In this document: in pieces, positions 19,322 to 27,658 of the stretch
Position numbering within the stretch: position 1 is the first letter of the stretch
How the letters are laid out: the number at the start of each line of letters is the position of its first letter
Source: Rhodanobacter glycinis
GTDB lineage: Bacteria; Pseudomonadota; Gammaproteobacteria; Xanthomonadales; Rhodanobacteraceae
Reading direction: 5' to 3'
Assembly: GCF_006438785.1 (NCBI RefSeq)
Contig: NZ_RCZB01000001.1
Span: forward strand, 124,001-188,000
DNA length: 64,000 bases
The notes under the pieces: model-generated
The model's input: the letters and a program-made list of their open reading frames with translations, nothing else
What the model was told of the DNA's origin: nothing
Database searches by the model: none
Translations under genes and position numbers: made by a program

Positions 19322-20638
19322 TCAGCGTGCGTCCGCAGTCACCCGCCAGACCGTGTCACCGACATCGTCCGCGATCAGCAGCGCGCCATCTTTATCCGTT
19401 ACCAGCCCGACCGGTGCGCCGTACAACTGTGTCTCGTCATTCGAGTGAAAGCCGGTGACGACGGGCTGGGGCAGGCCGACCGGCTTGCCGTTCTGGAAGG
19501 CGATGAAGGTGACGCGGTAACCGCTCAGTGGCGAGCGGTCCCAGCTGCCGTGCTCGCTGATGAAAGCACCACCGTGATACTTCGCCGGCAGCGCGTTGTT
19601 GTCGGAGAACAACAACCCCAAGGCGGCGACATGCGAGCCCAGCGCGTAATCCGGCTTGATCGCCTTGCTGACCAGATCCGGTCGCTGCGGCATCACGCGG
19701 CTGTCCACGTGCTGGCCGTAATAGCTGTAGGGCCAGCCGTAGAAACCTCCCTCCTGGACGGAGGTCAGGTAGTCCGGCACCAGGTCGGCGCCGATCTCGT
19801 CGCGTTCGTTGACGATCGCCCAGAGCTTGCCGGTGGTCGGCTCCCATTGCAGCCCGGTCGGATTGCGCAGGCCCGACGCGTAGATGCGGCTGGCGCCGGT
19901 GGCCACATCGACTTCGAGCACGTCCGCGCGACGGTATTCCACGGCCAGCCCGTTCTCGGTGATGTTGCTGTTGGAGCCGACGCCGACATACAGCTTGCTG
20001 CCGTCCGGGCTCGCCAGCAGTGCCTTGGTCCAGTGGTGGTTGATGGTGCCCGGCAGGTCTGCGAATGCTACGCCGGGCGCGGTGATCTGTGTTTCCCCCG
20101 TCACGTAGGGAAACTTCACGATGACGTCGGTATTGGCGACATAGAGGGAATCACCGATCAGCTGCACGCCGAACGGTGAGTGCAGGTGCTCGATGAAGAC
20201 ATGCTTCTCCCACTCGCCATCGGCGCCGTTCTTGCGCAGCAGGGTGATCCGGTTGCCGCCCTTGGCACCCTTGCCCGAGAGGTTCTTGACCTTGCCGGCA
20301 ATCAACTGCTTGGGGGTCGTCACCGGCTCGGTGCCGGGGCCATTGGACTCCACCACCAGGACATCGCCGTTGGGGAGTGCCAGGAGCTGACGTGGGTGCA
20401 TCAGGCCACTGGCGATCTTTTCGATCTTCAGTCCAGCCGCCACCTTGGGCGCCTGACCTTGAGCCCAGCCAACTCCCTTGGGAACCTGCATGGGCGGTAT
20501 CAGGAAGTTCCGGGCCTGGGGCAGTGGCGGGTTGTCGCCCGACTGCTGCGCAGGCTCAAACGCCGCTTTTCCGCTGCAGCCAGCGAGGATTGCCACGAAG
20601 GTCAGCGCCAGCGCGTTGCGATAGACGATCTTAGTCAT
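19322..20638 (-). CDS. Lipoprotein PQQ-type sugar/sorbosone dehydrogenase (six-bladed propeller)
   Basis: The product has 438 residues from the ATG at 20638. The N terminus ends in the lipobox LAGC, so the mature protein should be lipid-anchored at about Cys20. The rest matches the soluble glucose/sorbosone dehydrogenase-like propeller: GLMHPRQLLALPNGDVLVVE near 96, a central GLRNPTGLQWEP, and GAFISEHGSWDRSPLSGY. The family oxidises aldoses or sorbosone with PQQ, but many members are uncharacterised. It overlaps the upstream DUF2231 gene by 8 bp, so the two form an operon. Confidence 0.9.
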   Translation of the reverse strand: MTKIVYRNALALTFVAILAGCSGKAAFEPAQQSGDNPPLPQARNFLIPPMQVPKGVGWAQGQAPKVAAGLKIEKIASGLMHPRQLLALPNGDVLVVESNGPGTEPVTTPKQLIAGKVKNLSGKGAKGGNRITLLRKNGADGEWEKHVFIEHLHSPFGVQLIGDSLYVANTDVIVKFPYVTGETQITAPGVAFADLPGTINHHWTKALLASPDGSKLYVGVGSNSNITENGLAVEYRRADVLEVDVATGASRIYASGLRNPTGLQWEPTTGKLWAIVNERDEIGADLVPDYLTSVQEGGFYGWPYSYYGQHVDSRVMPQRPDLVSKAIKPDYALGSHVAALGLLFSDNNALPAKYHGGAFISEHGSWDRSPLSGYRVTFIAFQNGKPVGLPQPVVTGFHSNDETQLYGAPVGLVTDKDGALLIADDVGDTVWRVTADAR

Positions 20639-21074
20639 GGACGAAATCCCCCGATGCGGAGTGCTGCACGGCAATGACAATGTGGGCAATCGACAGCAGG
20701 ATTACCGTGCAGACCGAAAGCCAGACGCCGGCGGGAACCACCGCGTAGGCATCGCGGCTGTGCATGAAAGCGTTGAAGATCGCCGCGACGATGGCACACA
20801 GGTTGAGCCAGAAATCGAGCTTGTCGGTGCTCGTGGAGTACCGCCTGCCAGTGATCCAGACCTGGACCAGGTTGATCAGACGCGGGATCACCGCAAACAG
20901 CAGCCCGAACACGATGAGCCAGGCAGCACCTTTTCCCCACATCACCTCGGCGCTGCGGGCATAGATGATGTCGAAGATCAGCGCGGCGACGAAGAAGCCG
21001 AACGGGATCGGGTTGAGAAGTCCGTAGATGGCATTGGCCACGACGGAGCGACGCGGTGCGGTACGAGAGCTCAT
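20631..21074 (-). CDS. DUF2231-type small integral membrane protein
   Basis: The product has 147 residues from the ATG at 21074. Four hydrophobic helices are visible: IPFGFFVAALIFDIIYA, AWLIVFGLLFAVIPRLINL, FWLNLCAIVAAIFNAFMHS and WLSVCTVILLSIAHIVIAV. This layout, with a His and Arg between helices, is typical of DUF2231 (YtpI-like) proteins, some of which are proposed haem or cytochrome b-like proteins. Its stop lies inside the dehydrogenase gene, which suggests it hands electrons to or from the propeller enzyme. That role is inference. Confidence 0.82.
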   Translation of the reverse strand: MSSRTAPRRSVVANAIYGLLNPIPFGFFVAALIFDIIYARSAEVMWGKGAAWLIVFGLLFAVIPRLINLVQVWITGRRYSTSTDKLDFWLNLCAIVAAIFNAFMHSRDAYAVVPAGVWLSVCTVILLSIAHIVIAVQHSASGDFVHD

Positions 21075-21281
21075 GGGCTGCGGTCTCGATAGGATGAGGG
21101 GATACGCGTGGGCCTGCGGCATTGCGCGTTGCTGTTCCCAAGGCCTATGCGCGCCGTTGGATTAGCGGCGCACGCTAGTCGGCTCGGTGTGTGTGGCATG
21201 TCTAGATGCAGGGCACGTTCTTGGAAACAGGAGCCGGTCCGAGGAATACCCCAACGTGCGCTTTCCCCCGTTCAAGCGGCG

Positions 21282-21304
21282 GAGCAGATCATCCTGATCT
21301 GCTC
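21282..21304. terminator. Perfect 10-bp inverted repeat with 3-base loop
   Basis: GAGCAGATCA (21282-21291) and TGATCTGCTC (21295-21304) form a strong hairpin. It lies 25 bp downstream of the stop of the peroxiredoxin gene on the minus strand, where it probably ends that transcript. There is no U tract. The remaining DNA from 21075 to 21329 shows no gene. Confidence 0.5.
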
Positions 21305-21329
21305 TGCTGCCTCGCGATGGGCCCGCGTG

Positions 21330-21875
21330 CTACTTCTCGAGCGCCTTCACTGCATTGAGCGTTTCTGCCACATGTTTCTTCGGGCTGAGGTCCGAATAGA
21401 CATGGGTGATTTTTCCCGACGGGGCTATCACGTACGAGGTCCGGTTCGACCAGCCGGGCCTCAGCAGCAGCATGGCGTCGTACTCCTTCGCGATCTTTGC
21501 ACCGTCATCGGCGGCGACCGGGAACTTGCCGCCGCAGTGTTCGGTTTCCTTCGAAAAATCGGCCAGCTCGGTGATGTTGCCGGCGGTGACGCCGATCACG
21601 GTGGCGTGCTGCGCCTTGAACTTGTCGATGGCCTCCGAGAACAGGTGAGCCTCCACGTTGCAGCCCGCCGTGTGTGCAGCGGGGAAGAAATAGACCACCA
21701 CGGGCCCCTGCTTCAGGGCGTCGGCGAGCTTGAAGGTGAAGGGCTTGCCGGCGAGATAGGCCGGTGCGGAAAAATCGGGTGCCTGGGTGCCTTCCTTCAG
21801 CGCGGCGAAAGCCGGCGACGCGAGGGTGGCGGTAACGACAAGGGCGAGTGCGGCGAACTTCATCGAAGACTTCAT
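21330..21875 (-). CDS. Exported peroxiredoxin (BCP/AhpC-TSA family)
   Basis: The product has 181 residues from the ATG at 21875. A second in-frame ATG is at 21863. A signal peptide ends near PAFA at 21-24, so this peroxiredoxin works in the periplasm. The peroxidatic Cys is Cys72 in FFPAAHTAGCNVEAHLF, in the BCP-type position. The resolving Cys five residues downstream, found in E. coli BCP, is His here. The remaining Cys lies in TEHCGGKFPV near 118. It is therefore 1-Cys or an atypical 2-Cys type. The gene is monocistronic. Confidence 0.9.
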   Translation of the reverse strand: MKSSMKFAALALVVTATLASPAFAALKEGTQAPDFSAPAYLAGKPFTFKLADALKQGPVVVYFFPAAHTAGCNVEAHLFSEAIDKFKAQHATVIGVTAGNITELADFSKETEHCGGKFPVAADDGAKIAKEYDAMLLLRPGWSNRTSYVIAPSGKITHVYSDLSPKKHVAETLNAVKALEK

Positions 21876-21957
21876 GGCAACAATCCTGGGACGGTGGGGG
21901 AGGGCAACAGCTTTATACGCCAAAAGCGCCCGGGCGGATGCGGCGGCGCAGCGACCC

Positions 21958-23739
21958 TCAGGCTTCGACCAGGTTGTCCTTCTCGGTATCGGCGATGACC
22001 CGATTGCGCCCGGCGCGCTTGGCGCGATAGAGCGCTGCATCCGCTTCCTTGCAAAGCCGTTGCAACTCGTAGCCGGAACTGTCGGTGGAGGCCAGGCCGA
22101 CGCTGGCGGAAATCGATATGCCATCTCCATCTTCTTCCATCGGGGTTGTTCCGATGGTAATCCGGATGCGATTGGCGATATCCATACCCTGCTCGCGAGA
22201 ACACTCGTGCAGCAGGATGCCGAATTCCTCGCCGCCCAGGCGGCCAAACAAGTCGGTGGGGCGCAGGTGCTGCTGGCAGATGGCGACGGCACGTTTCAGC
22301 ACGGCATCGCCCATGGCGTGGCCATGCGTATCGTTGACCTGCTTGAAGTGGTCCAGGTCGATCGATACCAGGCAGGCATGGCCCAGCTTTTTCTGCAGCA
22401 GGCGCAGGACCCGCTCGGCTTCGCTGATGAAATGCTGGTGGTTGAAGATGCCGGTAAGGCTGTCATGGTGGGACAGCCGCTTGAAGCCAAGCTGCGAGCG
22501 CTTGAGTCGGTAGAGCCAGAGCACGATGGAGGCGAGGGCCATCAATAGCAGCGCGATGTACAGCCGGCTGGTCTCCACTGCCTTGGTGTCCAGCGCCTGC
22601 TGCAACCTCAGGACGCTGTTCTGCTTGCCGAGCGCTTCGGTCTCCAGTTTGTGGGCAAGTACCTGCTGCTCGACTGTCTGATAGGCCAGTGCCTGCGCGG
22701 CAGCATCGTCGATCGCGCCTTTGTCCTGCGTGACGTACTGCTCGTAGTAGGAGAGCGCGGACGCCATGTTGCCGCGGCGCTTCGCGATCCGGTAGAGCAC
22801 CTCGTACGCGTTCTTCTGCCAGTCGTTGATCTCGCCAGGTCTTGCCAGTGCCACCGCTGTCAGGGCCGCCTTGCGGGCGTCGTCGTCCCTGCCCATTTCT
22901 TCATAGGCCTGGGCGCGGTGCACCAGCGCTGACAGGGTATGCGGGTAATAGTGGTTTTTCAGAATGCTCGGTGCCACGCGGTCGAGCAGCGTCAGGGCCT
23001 TGGCCGGCTGGTGGTCTTCCAGATGGAGGGTAATCAGGATGAGTCGGGCAGCAGTGGCGTAGATGGGTTGCTGAGCCGCGTCACAGGTATCAATGGCCTG
23101 CTTCAGATCGGGGCTCGAAGAAGTCAGTTTCTTCGCGTTGTAAAGCGCTGCAACCCGCTTGTAGTGGGGGTCGCACAGGCTGACACCTGCCGGAACCGTG
23201 TCCTCCATCATGCGGGCGTACTGGATGGCCAGATCGGTTTGGCCGGCCAGGTTCAGCATCTGGGACAGGCCGCTTAGCACCTGGAAGCGTGTTGTCCTGT
23301 CGTGGATCTGAGGCAGATCGGTCGCCAGCTGTTGAGCCAGTTTGAAGGCGTCTTCATAGCGGTGACTGCCGGCCAGGTTGGTCAGGAGAACAACCGATGC
23401 TTTTGCGGCAAGCGTCGGATCACCCGAGCGATCAATCACGTCGCGCAAGGGCTTATTCGCCGCCCCGAAGTTGCCTTCCAGCGATACCTCCAATGCGTCC
23501 AGATATTGCAGTTGCCATTGTTCGGCGGTTGTCAGTGGGGGGGACTCGCGATGAATCTGCACCAGTCGTTGGGCGAACTGTCGGTGGTCCTTGACGCGTA
23601 GATTCTCGGTCTGAGCCAGAAAGCTGCCCGGATCGGTGATCTTGCCGGTATCGGCGGCATGCCCGGTTTGAATCAGGATGCATAGAACCAAGCCCGCCAA
23701 GGCGGTGCCTGGTCCTCTGCGTTGTCGCCAAAGTGTCAC
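21958..23739 (-). CDS. Membrane TPR-GGDEF diguanylate cyclase, third gene of the borosin-like operon
   Basis: The product has 593 residues from a GTG at 23739, 11 bp after the stop of the precursor-like gene. It has a signal peptide (1-29), a periplasmic helical-repeat region (about 35-380), a coiled coil, and a TM helix YIALLLMALASIVLWLYRL near 398-416. The cytoplasmic GGDEF domain has LGGEEF with GGEEF at 502-506. An intact inhibitory site RPTD lies just upstream, so both catalysis and product inhibition should work. Spacing puts it in one transcript with the methyltransferase and precursor genes. It may connect that pathway with c-di-GMP. Confidence 0.92.
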   Translation of the reverse strand: MTLWRQRRGPGTALAGLVLCILIQTGHAADTGKITDPGSFLAQTENLRVKDHRQFAQRLVQIHRESPPLTTAEQWQLQYLDALEVSLEGNFGAANKPLRDVIDRSGDPTLAAKASVVLLTNLAGSHRYEDAFKLAQQLATDLPQIHDRTTRFQVLSGLSQMLNLAGQTDLAIQYARMMEDTVPAGVSLCDPHYKRVAALYNAKKLTSSSPDLKQAIDTCDAAQQPIYATAARLILITLHLEDHQPAKALTLLDRVAPSILKNHYYPHTLSALVHRAQAYEEMGRDDDARKAALTAVALARPGEINDWQKNAYEVLYRIAKRRGNMASALSYYEQYVTQDKGAIDDAAAQALAYQTVEQQVLAHKLETEALGKQNSVLRLQQALDTKAVETSRLYIALLLMALASIVLWLYRLKRSQLGFKRLSHHDSLTGIFNHQHFISEAERVLRLLQKKLGHACLVSIDLDHFKQVNDTHGHAMGDAVLKRAVAICQQHLRPTDLFGRLGGEEFGILLHECSREQGMDIANRIRITIGTTPMEEDGDGISISASVGLASTDSSGYELQRLCKEADAALYRAKRAGRNRVIADTEKDNLVEA

Positions 23740-23750
23740 GTCGCGTCTTT

Positions 23751-24041
23751 CTATCGCTTCGACAGCGTATCGTTGTCAGGCTCGGACGGCTGCGATGAAT
23801 CGGCATCGCCCTGATCAGACTCCTCGTCTTCATGTCCCGGAGAATGGACGATCTGCGGCTCGAATCTCGGCTTGTTTCCAAGCTCTTCGGAAAGAAGCGA
23901 GCTATTGCCCGCAGCGACGGCTGCCTTCAGGGCTTCTGACGCATTCGCCTGTTCGAGGATCGGTGCAAGTTCCTCGGCGGACGCATGGCGCAGCGAAGCG
24001 TCCTGGCCGATGGTGCTCAGCAGTTCAATCGTGTCTGACAT
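23751..24041 (-). CDS. Candidate split-borosin precursor peptide (96 residues)
   Basis: It starts at the ATG at 24041, preceded by a strong AGGGGGAAAAC. Residues 1-55 look like the helical borosin-binding domain: LLSTIGQDASLRHASAEELA parallels LGQDAQL in SonA as I recall it. The segment QIVHSPGH (63-70) resembles the LVISHGNGD-type C-terminal core of SonA, in which backbone amides near L and I are methylated. A very acidic tail, EDEESDQGDADSSQPSEPDN, follows and is longer than in SonA. It lies 39 bp downstream of the methyltransferase. The assignment rests on context plus motif similarity. The product itself is unproven. Confidence 0.7.
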   Translation of the reverse strand: MSDTIELLSTIGQDASLRHASAEELAPILEQANASEALKAAVAAGNSSLLSEELGNKPRFEPQIVHSPGHEDEESDQGDADSSQPSEPDNDTLSKR

Positions 24042-24080
24042 GTTTTCCCCCTGTGATCCCGTTATGCGGAAGGCACCTGC

Positions 24081-24917
24081 TCAGGCGCTTTCCGCGACCA
24101 GTTGCTCATCAAGCGCTGCCAGCCGGGCACGGATCAGCCTATTCTGCTTCAAAGGCGCTGCGGGTGGCAGTACTACAGTTTCTTTGGCGGTCATCGCAAT
24201 CGTTGGCAAGTCACGCAGAGCCACGCGCTGGATATCCGGGCGTTGGATCGGCAGTGTGGCCGCCGCATAGATGAGCACCTCGTGATCCAGCGGATAGTCC
24301 TGCGCGAGCACGTCCACCAGCACCTGGCGGTAGGCCGAGCCCGTCGTGAAGCGGGTCAACGAGAGGTCGCCAACCAGCCCGACCTGCCAGAGCACCAGAT
24401 AGCCCGTGGGGTCGATACGACGCTCGTAGAACAGCAGCTGGCTGGCTTCGAAGTGCTGGCAGCCAAAGCGGCCGGGATCGATGCCCAAATCAGCGTACAG
24501 GCAGTCCTCGGCGGAGATGCCGGGCTCCATGTGGGCGTGAAAGCCTTCCGCACGGGCTACTTCGATCACCTTGTGCGGCGACCAGGCGAATACCCCCGGG
24601 TGTCCGTAGAACACGCCGCAGACGCGTTTGCCCGCGCGGACCTCGGTCATCATCACGTCGACCCACTGCTGGTAGGTGACCCTCCGCGACTTTCCCTCGG
24701 CGTAATAGGGATGCAGGCTGCGCACATCCGGGTGCATGCGTTCCAGCCACAGCTCCACGACGCCATCGGACAGTGCGGCGAACACCACGTCAGCCTGCTC
24801 GATATGGCTGCGTGCCAGCGGGGTGAGGTGGGAGCCCAGGGTCATGCCCAAGCCAACGCAGGCCAGGCTGCCGCGTCGGGCGCCGTTCGATGGCGGAATA
24901 GTCAGCGTGTCCATCAT
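24081..24917 (-). CDS. Borosin-type peptide alpha-N-methyltransferase (tetrapyrrole-methylase fold, SonM-like)
   Basis: The product has about 278 residues from the ATG at 24917. A GTG at 24932 and an ATG at 24914 are alternatives, and none has a strong ribosome site. The Rossmann-like start GSLACVGLGMTLG, the catalytic region RRVTYQQWVD (Arg and Tyr four apart, as in SonM/OphMA), YGHPGVFAWSPHKVI, MEPGISAEDCLYADLGIDPG, and PLDHEVLIYAAATLPIQRP together match bacterial borosin methyltransferases far better than cobalamin or sirohaem enzymes. It would transfer SAM methyl groups to backbone amides of a peptide supplied in trans. The next gene encodes a fitting substrate. Confidence 0.85.
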   Translation of the reverse strand: MMDTLTIPPSNGARRGSLACVGLGMTLGSHLTPLARSHIEQADVVFAALSDGVVELWLERMHPDVRSLHPYYAEGKSRRVTYQQWVDVMMTEVRAGKRVCGVFYGHPGVFAWSPHKVIEVARAEGFHAHMEPGISAEDCLYADLGIDPGRFGCQHFEASQLLFYERRIDPTGYLVLWQVGLVGDLSLTRFTTGSAYRQVLVDVLAQDYPLDHEVLIYAAATLPIQRPDIQRVALRDLPTIAMTAKETVVLPPAAPLKQNRLIRARLAALDEQLVAESA

Positions 24918-25013
24918 TCGATAGTAGGACACTACCGGGGCTGAAGCACGCCGGGATTGAGAACGACAAAGCCGATGGGAAGAGTGGGGCGGCCCGGGTT
25001 TGACGGACAGCTT

Positions 25014-25251
25014 TCAAGCCTCCTTGCGGTCATCTCCGGCCGGCTGCCAGTGGAACAGCTCGTCGATCCGTTTGCCGAATACATGCGCGATACGGAAGGC
25101 GATGTCGAGCGAGGGCGAATAACGCCCCTGCTCGATCGCGGCGATGGTCCTGGCGGGTGAGGCCAACACGCTTGCCCAATTCGGCCTGCGTCATGTCCTG
25201 CGCGAGGAACCGCAGCAGGCGCACGTCGTTGGTCGAGGACTCAGTGGACAA
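25014..25251 (-). pseudogene. Frameshifted XRE-family regulator
   Basis: The helix-turn-helix start DMTQAELGKRVGLTRQ reads in one frame. The natural continuation TIAAIEQGRYSPSLDIAFRI, ending HVFGKRIDELFHWQ, lies in another. The switch is a single extra base in the GG dinucleotide at about 25149-25150. Removing it restores a complete regulator of about 65-78 residues. Such regulators typically pair with a small membrane protein, and one lies just upstream. This could be a real mutation or an assembly error. Confidence 0.8.
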
Positions 25252-25369
25252 GGCGCGGCCTCCGGTAGCCGATCAGGATCAGCGCGTAGCGCGCCGTCTC
25301 GGCCAGCACGATGAACAACAGCGCGGTGTTGACGAGCTTCCAGCCAGCATTGTTGAACGGCATGACCAT
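25241..25369 (-). CDS. Very small membrane protein (42 residues)
   Basis: Translation from the ATG at 25369 gives MVMPFNNAGWKLVNTALLFI followed by more hydrophobic residues and a basic end YRRPRLVH. It is a single TM helix, too short to have been listed by ordinary ORF cut-offs. It ends 11 bp inside the XRE frame. Small membrane protein plus XRE operons are common, although the usual partner is longer, so this could be a remnant. A ribosome site is not obvious. Confidence 0.4.
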   Translation of the reverse strand: MVMPFNNAGWKLVNTALLFIVLAETARYALILIGYRRPRLVH

Positions 25370-25465
25370 GACGCGCGACCCGTACGGCCTATTTCATTAA
25401 CATCATGTCAAGCAAATCAACCAAGTGGCCAGATGAAACTGCTCTTCCGGCTCGCAAGGCCCGGC

Positions 25466-26323
25466 TTAGCGCCGAGTTGCCAGCACGCCATCAAGCGCGA
25501 GCTGCGCCTTGAACCCGGCCTTCTCCAGGCGCTTTTCCACCTCGCGCGGGACATTGCGGCCGCTGGTGAGTTTGTTCGGGCTGCCGGTGTAGTGGAACAG
25601 GCGTCCACCGCGGCGCAGCACGCGCGCCAGCTGATCGTAGAAAACCTGCGAGTACAGCTCGCCGGCGATGCCGAAGCGCGGCGGGTCGTGCAGCAGCGCG
25701 TCCACCGAAGCGTCGGCGACCTGCGTGATCGCCTGCGACACGTCGGCATGGGTGAGTTGCAGGCGGCCGCCGCTGGCGGGGACGTCCGGGTCAACCTCAT
25801 CAGGATCAGGCGACCATGGGTTGAGCGTGCGCAGCCACAACACATCGGCGTTCTTCTCGAAAGAGTGGATGCGCGCCACGCCAGCTTCCAGACAGCAGGC
25901 TGCGAAGTAACCGAGGCCGCCGCAGGTATCGAGCACCACCTTGCCGCGCGGCTCGATCAGCGCCACCTTGCGGCGCGCATCCTCGAACGGCGATTCCTTC
26001 GAGGTGGGCAGCATCTTGATGCCGTCGATCTCGAAGGTTGGCGCACCCCACTCGGTGGGCACCAGCTTGATCAGCGAGCCGGAATAGCGCGACACCGGCG
26101 CGAATTCGTCGCCGTCCCAGTAATAGATCGCGCGGTCTTTCAGCTTGTGCGGATACGGATAGTGCTGGCTCCGCCACTGCCAGCTGTCCGGTTCCAGTGA
26201 CGCGTTGCCGTTCGAGCGGCCCAGGTCCAGCGAGCCGGCCCATTCGCCCGCACCGGCATCACGCGCGGCCAGCAGTGCCTCGGCCGTCGGGCGCGTGAGC
26301 AGGGGGCCGGAATAATGCGGCAC
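25466..26323 (-). CDS. Class I SAM-dependent methyltransferase-like protein
   Basis: The product has about 285 residues from a GTG at 26323 with AGGAG ten bases upstream. The longer in-frame extension to 26530 looks non-coding. SAM-binding motif I is VLDTCGGLGYFA near residue 150. The acidic residue of motif II follows in IHSFEKNADV, and motif IV is ALLHDPPRFG. The N-terminal half (PHYSGPLLTRPTAEALLAAR) carries an unknown domain of about 140 residues. It resembles predicted spermine-synthase-like or RNA methyltransferases, but the substrate is unknown. Confidence 0.78.
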   Translation of the reverse strand: MPHYSGPLLTRPTAEALLAARDAGAGEWAGSLDLGRSNGNASLEPDSWQWRSQHYPYPHKLKDRAIYYWDGDEFAPVSRYSGSLIKLVPTEWGAPTFEIDGIKMLPTSKESPFEDARRKVALIEPRGKVVLDTCGGLGYFAACCLEAGVARIHSFEKNADVLWLRTLNPWSPDPDEVDPDVPASGGRLQLTHADVSQAITQVADASVDALLHDPPRFGIAGELYSQVFYDQLARVLRRGGRLFHYTGSPNKLTSGRNVPREVEKRLEKAGFKAQLALDGVLATRR

Positions 26324-26587
26324 GGCGGGCAATCTCCTGAAATAGCGGTAATGAACCGGCGACAGCTTGCCGCAACGCGACGAAGGGGGCGGCATCGTAA
26401 CCCACTGGCATGGCTGGAGCGGAGTGCATGGCGGAAAAAAACAAAGGAGGGTCAGGTTGGGCCATGCCTGGAGACAATTGAATGCCTCCATCGCGAACTC
26501 ATTGCCGTATGCGGTATCGCAGCGTGCCAATCGACGGCACGCGACTCATCGGGCTTGAGGTGGCGCTGGTTGCTGCCATCGGTCGGT

Positions 26588-26743
26588 TTAGCCCGCCGGG
26601 CTTACCACTGCAGCTACTGGTGCGTGGCTTGCGGCCACCGCAGACACGGGCACCTTCGTCGTGAGCATGGCGCCCAGCGCCAGCAGGCAAATCAGGGCAC
26701 AGGCGCTGAACAGGGTCTGCAGCATCAAGGTTTCGAATTTCAT
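26588..26743 (-). CDS. Small exported or membrane protein (51 residues), previously below ORF cut-off
   Basis: It starts at the ATG at 26743, with GGAGA eight bases upstream. The sequence is a short N terminus MKFETLMLQT, one hydrophobic helix LFSACALICLLALGAML, and a Val/Ala/Pro-rich tail VPVSAVAA...VVSPAG. No homologue is recognised. The good ribosome site and sensible topology support a real gene. The 298 bp between it and the FMN reductase gene show no other coding signal and should hold both divergent promoters. Confidence 0.55.
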   Translation of the reverse strand: MKFETLMLQTLFSACALICLLALGAMLTTKVPVSAVAASHAPVAAVVSPAG

Positions 26744-27041
26744 GGTTGTTCTCCGAGCTGTGAGGAAATGAAGCTTTCAAGGGATGGATGGCAAGTGGCG
26801 TGCCAACTTCGCGGAAGTGTGGAAACCCGCATTCCCATGCGATTTCCTCGATTGCTATCGCCAAGGTCCGGTTGTCCGCGGACGATCGGGCTGTCCGGAC
26901 ACGGTGTGCCGGACGGTGGTGCGGACATCACGCCCAAGTGCGGCGGCGCAGGCTGGCACGCCGGGTTCCCGCGACATGGATGGCCGCTGTTTCCACGCTA
27001 CCCTTGCGACTCTGTCGTCGCGATCGCTTCGGAGGTGAAAT

Positions 27042-27611
27042 GTGGCTGTTCTCGTGGGGTTTTCCGGCAGCCTGCGCAAGGGCTCGTTCAATGCCGCGCT
27101 GTTGCGTGCCGCTGGCGCGATGATGCCGGTCGGCAGCCGGCTGGAGATGATGTCGATCGCCGCATTTCCGCTGTACAACGGCGACGATGAAGCCGCGCAC
27201 GGCATCCCTGCCGAGGTCACTGCGCTCAAGGACGCGATCGCGGCGGCCGACGGCCTGCTGATCGCGACGCCCGAATACAACAACAGCATCCCCGGCGTGA
27301 CGAAGAATGCGCTGGACTGGCTAACGCGACCGCCGGCCGATATCCCGCGCGTGTTTGCCGGCAAGCCGGTGGCGGTCATCGGCGCATCGCCCGGCGGCTT
27401 CGGCACGATCCTGTCGCAGAATGCCTGGCTGCCGGTGCTGCGCACGCTTGGTGCGGAACTCTGGACCGGCGGCCGCCTGATGGTGTCGCGCGCGGGCAGC
27501 GTGTTCGATGCCGATGGCGCCATCGTCGATGCGCGCACCAGCGATTCGCTGCGCCAGTTCGTGGAAGGTTTCGCTGCTTTCGCGCAGGCCGGCTCGATGA
27601 GGGTGATCTAA
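27042..27611 (+). CDS. NAD(P)H-dependent FMN reductase
   Basis: The product has 189 residues from a GTG at 27042, with GGAGG nine bases upstream. The flavodoxin-like fold opens with VLVGFSGSLRKGSFNAALLR, the phosphate-binding loop of the ChrR/YieF type. The signature TPEYNNSIPGVTKNALDWLTRP follows near 86, and GASPGGFGT near 122. Members reduce FMN, quinones, chromate or azo dyes as soluble flavoproteins that limit redox cycling. It is a single gene with its own promoter. Confidence 0.93.
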   Translation: MAVLVGFSGSLRKGSFNAALLRAAGAMMPVGSRLEMMSIAAFPLYNGDDEAAHGIPAEVTALKDAIAAADGLLIATPEYNNSIPGVTKNALDWLTRPPADIPRVFAGKPVAVIGASPGGFGTILSQNAWLPVLRTLGAELWTGGRLMVSRAGSVFDADGAIVDARTSDSLRQFVEGFAAFAQAGSMRVI

Positions 27612-27658
27612 GGGGGCCTGCCGGCAGGATCGCGCCTTTCCGTGTTGCTGCCGCGGGC

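Noticed and set aside
24081..24917. Reading the methyltransferase as a cobalamin or sirohaem enzyme
   Set aside because: No cob/cys genes are nearby, and motif order matches borosin methyltransferases better.
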